DNA of 64,000 bases from Ophiodon elongatus (Eukaryota > Chordata > Actinopteri > Perciformes > Hexagrammidae), in NCBI GenBank assembly GCA_016806645.1, contig JACSYO010002009.1:360501-424500 (forward strand). The letters are read 5' to 3'. The notes beneath the pieces are model-generated. The model was not told the origin of the DNA. It worked only from the letters and a program-made list of their open reading frames with translations, and ran no database searches. Shown here one piece after another: positions 62,326-64,000 of this stretch (its first letter is position 1; each line of letters begins with the position of its first letter). A program made the position numbers and the translations under genes.

Positions 62326-62503
62326 CACCTGCGCCTCTCGCTAACAGAATGGGGTCAGTGCAGGGTTCAGCACCTGCGCTTCCCCTCCGTCATGGACATG
62401 CTCAGTCACTTCCGCCTCTTCCCCATCCCGCTGGAGTGCGGGGCCGCCGGCGCCGTCACTCTGTCCAGCTTCGTAGTGGCGGGCTCCTGCCCTCCATCAC
62501 AAG
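62326..62503 (+). CDS. sh2b3: SH2B3 coding exon 6 (residues 571-630), end of SH2 domain
   Basis: The acceptor is tctcttgcag at 62325 and the donor cacaag|gtgaga at 62504; 178 bp ending in phase 1. It encodes HLRLSLTEWGQCRVQHLRF, then PSVMDMLSHFRLFPIPLE and CGAAGAVTLSSFVVAGSCPP, the second half of the SH2 domain including the helix before its end. Identity to vertebrate SH2B3 is high. Confidence 0.97.
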
Positions 62504-63834
62504 GTGAGACTCCGCCGTATCTCTTTGTCAGGTGTCGACCTCTCCCTCTTGTTTATCGCCCCTCGGGTCTTATCTGTGTAGGTTCCACCGTCACTAGCAT
62601 CGGTTATGGTGACATCACATGTGCAGAGGTTCGCTGATGTTCAAAAGTTTGAAAAACAATCGTAATTGATGTTTTTCTTATTTCCTTTGATAATAAATTA
62701 AAACAAATTTAACAGAGATAAAAAAAACTATACAATTCCGATACCAAATGATGTGCTAAGCTTTCAGTTTCTTTGACCAATGACCAGTGATTTTCTTCTG
62801 TTCTGTTCGAATTTTGTCATACAAAATAGTGTCTATTTGCACGAGGACTTTCCACAACCCCCCCAAAAAAATGAAAGACCATTCGGACATAAAGACTTGT
62901 CCTCTCAGCCATCTGACTGTATCGAATCAAGCTTTTCCAAACTTTTGAACTGCAGCTGAGATGTGGGAGCAGCTTAGTGCAGCGGGGCGAGAACAAAGCA
63001 GCCACACGGGTTGTAAACAAAATGAGTTTAGCCCAAACCAAACCACTGGTACCAATCCTGAGGGTTGGGGCCCCTCTACTCAACATACTATCTGTTTAGG
63101 ATCTTTTTTTTTGTTGGAGATACAACGATACTGATATCGGCCCTTTTAATGACTCAGATAGTGGAACTGGGACTTTTTTTATTGATATGGTGATAAGCAG
63201 GCGTGCACTGTGCTGCTGAAATGCCACGGGAGTTTATACTATTAGCATCAAAACTCTCATTTCCTAATTTTTCCAAATCTCATATCAACTTGTGCCATAC
63301 TTTACTATGACTTTTTATGACATGCCATACTATAACTTTTTTTTATGCCTTTTTTTTTTTTTTTTTTATCCAATGCCCTTTTTTATATGCTATTACTTTT
63401 TAATGGTCTTTTTATGACAAATTGTATCATGACCTTTTCATGACATTTGTATTGCATTCTGGGTCAGAGGAGGCACTTATAGAAGATTTAAATAAAACAT
63501 TTATGTTATTTAAAAATATATATATATAGAATGTTTTTTTCTATGAACTTTGATGTATGTTTACATCTGTAACAGCTGTGTAATACTCTACATTTCACCT
63601 TTGTTTTCTCTTTCGAGTCAGTTTTAGAGGTGTCGCCATGTTCTCAGATTTCAGCAATTAATTAAATTGATGACTAAAGTCTTAATATTTCTAATAGTAA
63701 TGATGACCCAAAGATTTGTCCTTAAATGCCACGAGTGCCATCCTGTGTTGTTGTGTGATGGTAGGCAGAAATGGCAGGACATTTTTTCCTCCTAGTCACC
63801 AAAACTCTCATCTCTTTTTTCTTTTTAATCTCAG
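62504..63834 (+). other. sh2b3: Intron 7 of sh2b3
   Basis: A 1.33-kb GT-AG intron; includes poly-T runs and a degenerate tandem repeat at 63290-63445. Confidence 0.9.
63290..63445. repeat. Degenerate tandem repeat, about 30-bp period
   Basis: Units of the form catactatgactttttatga catgc recur imperfectly (63297, 63327, about 63380, 63400, 63425), broken by a 19-T run. Confidence 0.6.
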
Positions 63835-64000
63835 GTCATCTCTCAGGCGCTCTTCTCGTCCCCTTCTCCCTCCACCGGTGGAGCTCGGAGCCCAGCTTGG
63901 CTCACTGCAGCCTGGCCCGCAGCTCCAGTCAGCCCCGGTCCTCCTGCCCCACCAGCACCGGCACCACTCCCAGCCACAGCTCCGTGTCCCAGCCTGGCAA
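63835..64000 (+). CDS. sh2b3: SH2B3 coding exon 7, C-terminal tail, cut by the window end
   Basis: The acceptor is taatctcag at 63834. With the carried G it reads G-HLSGALLVPFSLHRWSSEP, then SLAHCSLARSSSQPRSSCP and more Ser/Thr. VPFSLHRWSSEP aligns with the human FPFSLPHWDSE segment after the SH2 domain. The frame is open at the last base (684 codons plus two bases so far). The stop codon, and the conserved C-terminal tyrosine motif expected in this family, lie outside the window. Confidence 0.93.

Noticed and set aside
62504..62637. Frame continuing after sh2b3 coding exon 6
   Set aside because: The donor gtgaga at 62504 and the SH2-tail homology resuming at 63835 show this is intron.

Overview
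This window is nuclear DNA from a vertebrate, most likely a ray-finned (probably percomorph teleost) fish. The evidence is spliced vertebrate genes with GT-AG introns, very dense (CA/TG)n, (GA)n and (TA)n microsatellites, a decayed Tc1-type transposon, and many copies of short dispersed repeats that I recognise from teleost genomes. No prokaryotic, organellar or viral genes were seen.

Two protein-coding genes can be supported, both on the + strand. The first is pheta1 (FAM109A/Ses1): two predicted non-coding leader exons near 11.1-11.75 kb and one GC-rich coding exon at 12301-13140. It encodes a 279-residue PH-domain endosomal adaptor ending in the F&H motif that binds OCRL/INPP5B. The second is sh2b3 (LNK): the start codon is at 32651 and seven coding exons are visible (32651-33862, 54898-54999, 55933-56021, 60453-60544, 61783-61997, 62326-62503, 63835 to the window end). 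They join without a frame break and give at least 684 residues: a phenylalanine-zipper dimerisation region, a long low-complexity linker, a PH domain split by introns, and an SH2 domain with the FLVRQS pocket. The 3' end of the gene lies beyond the window. The non-coding first exon(s) of sh2b3 probably lie at about 15.9-16.0 kb and/or 17.4-17.87 kb.

Layout: 1-7.0 kb, intergenic with simple repeats; 7.0-8.4 kb, decayed Tc1 element with long inverted repeats; 8.4-11.1 kb, intergenic with retroposon remnants; 11.1-13.7 kb, pheta1; 13.7-15.9 kb, intergenic; 15.9-32.6 kb, promoter candidates and intron 1 of sh2b3; 33.9-54.9 kb, the 21-kb intron 2; 55.0-64.0 kb, the 3' half of sh2b3 with short introns that carry further repeats.

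The two genes work in different pathways (endosome-to-Golgi traffic versus cytokine/receptor tyrosine kinase signalling). Their adjacency matches the CUX2-FAM109A-SH2B3-ATXN2 block of human 12q24, so this is conserved synteny rather than an operon-like unit. I see no undescribed enzymatic or defence system. The points most worth checking are the uORF-rich pheta1 leader, possible alternative sh2b3 promoters, the enlarged SH2B3 linker, several perfect short palindromes, and the inverted-repeat transposon remnants.
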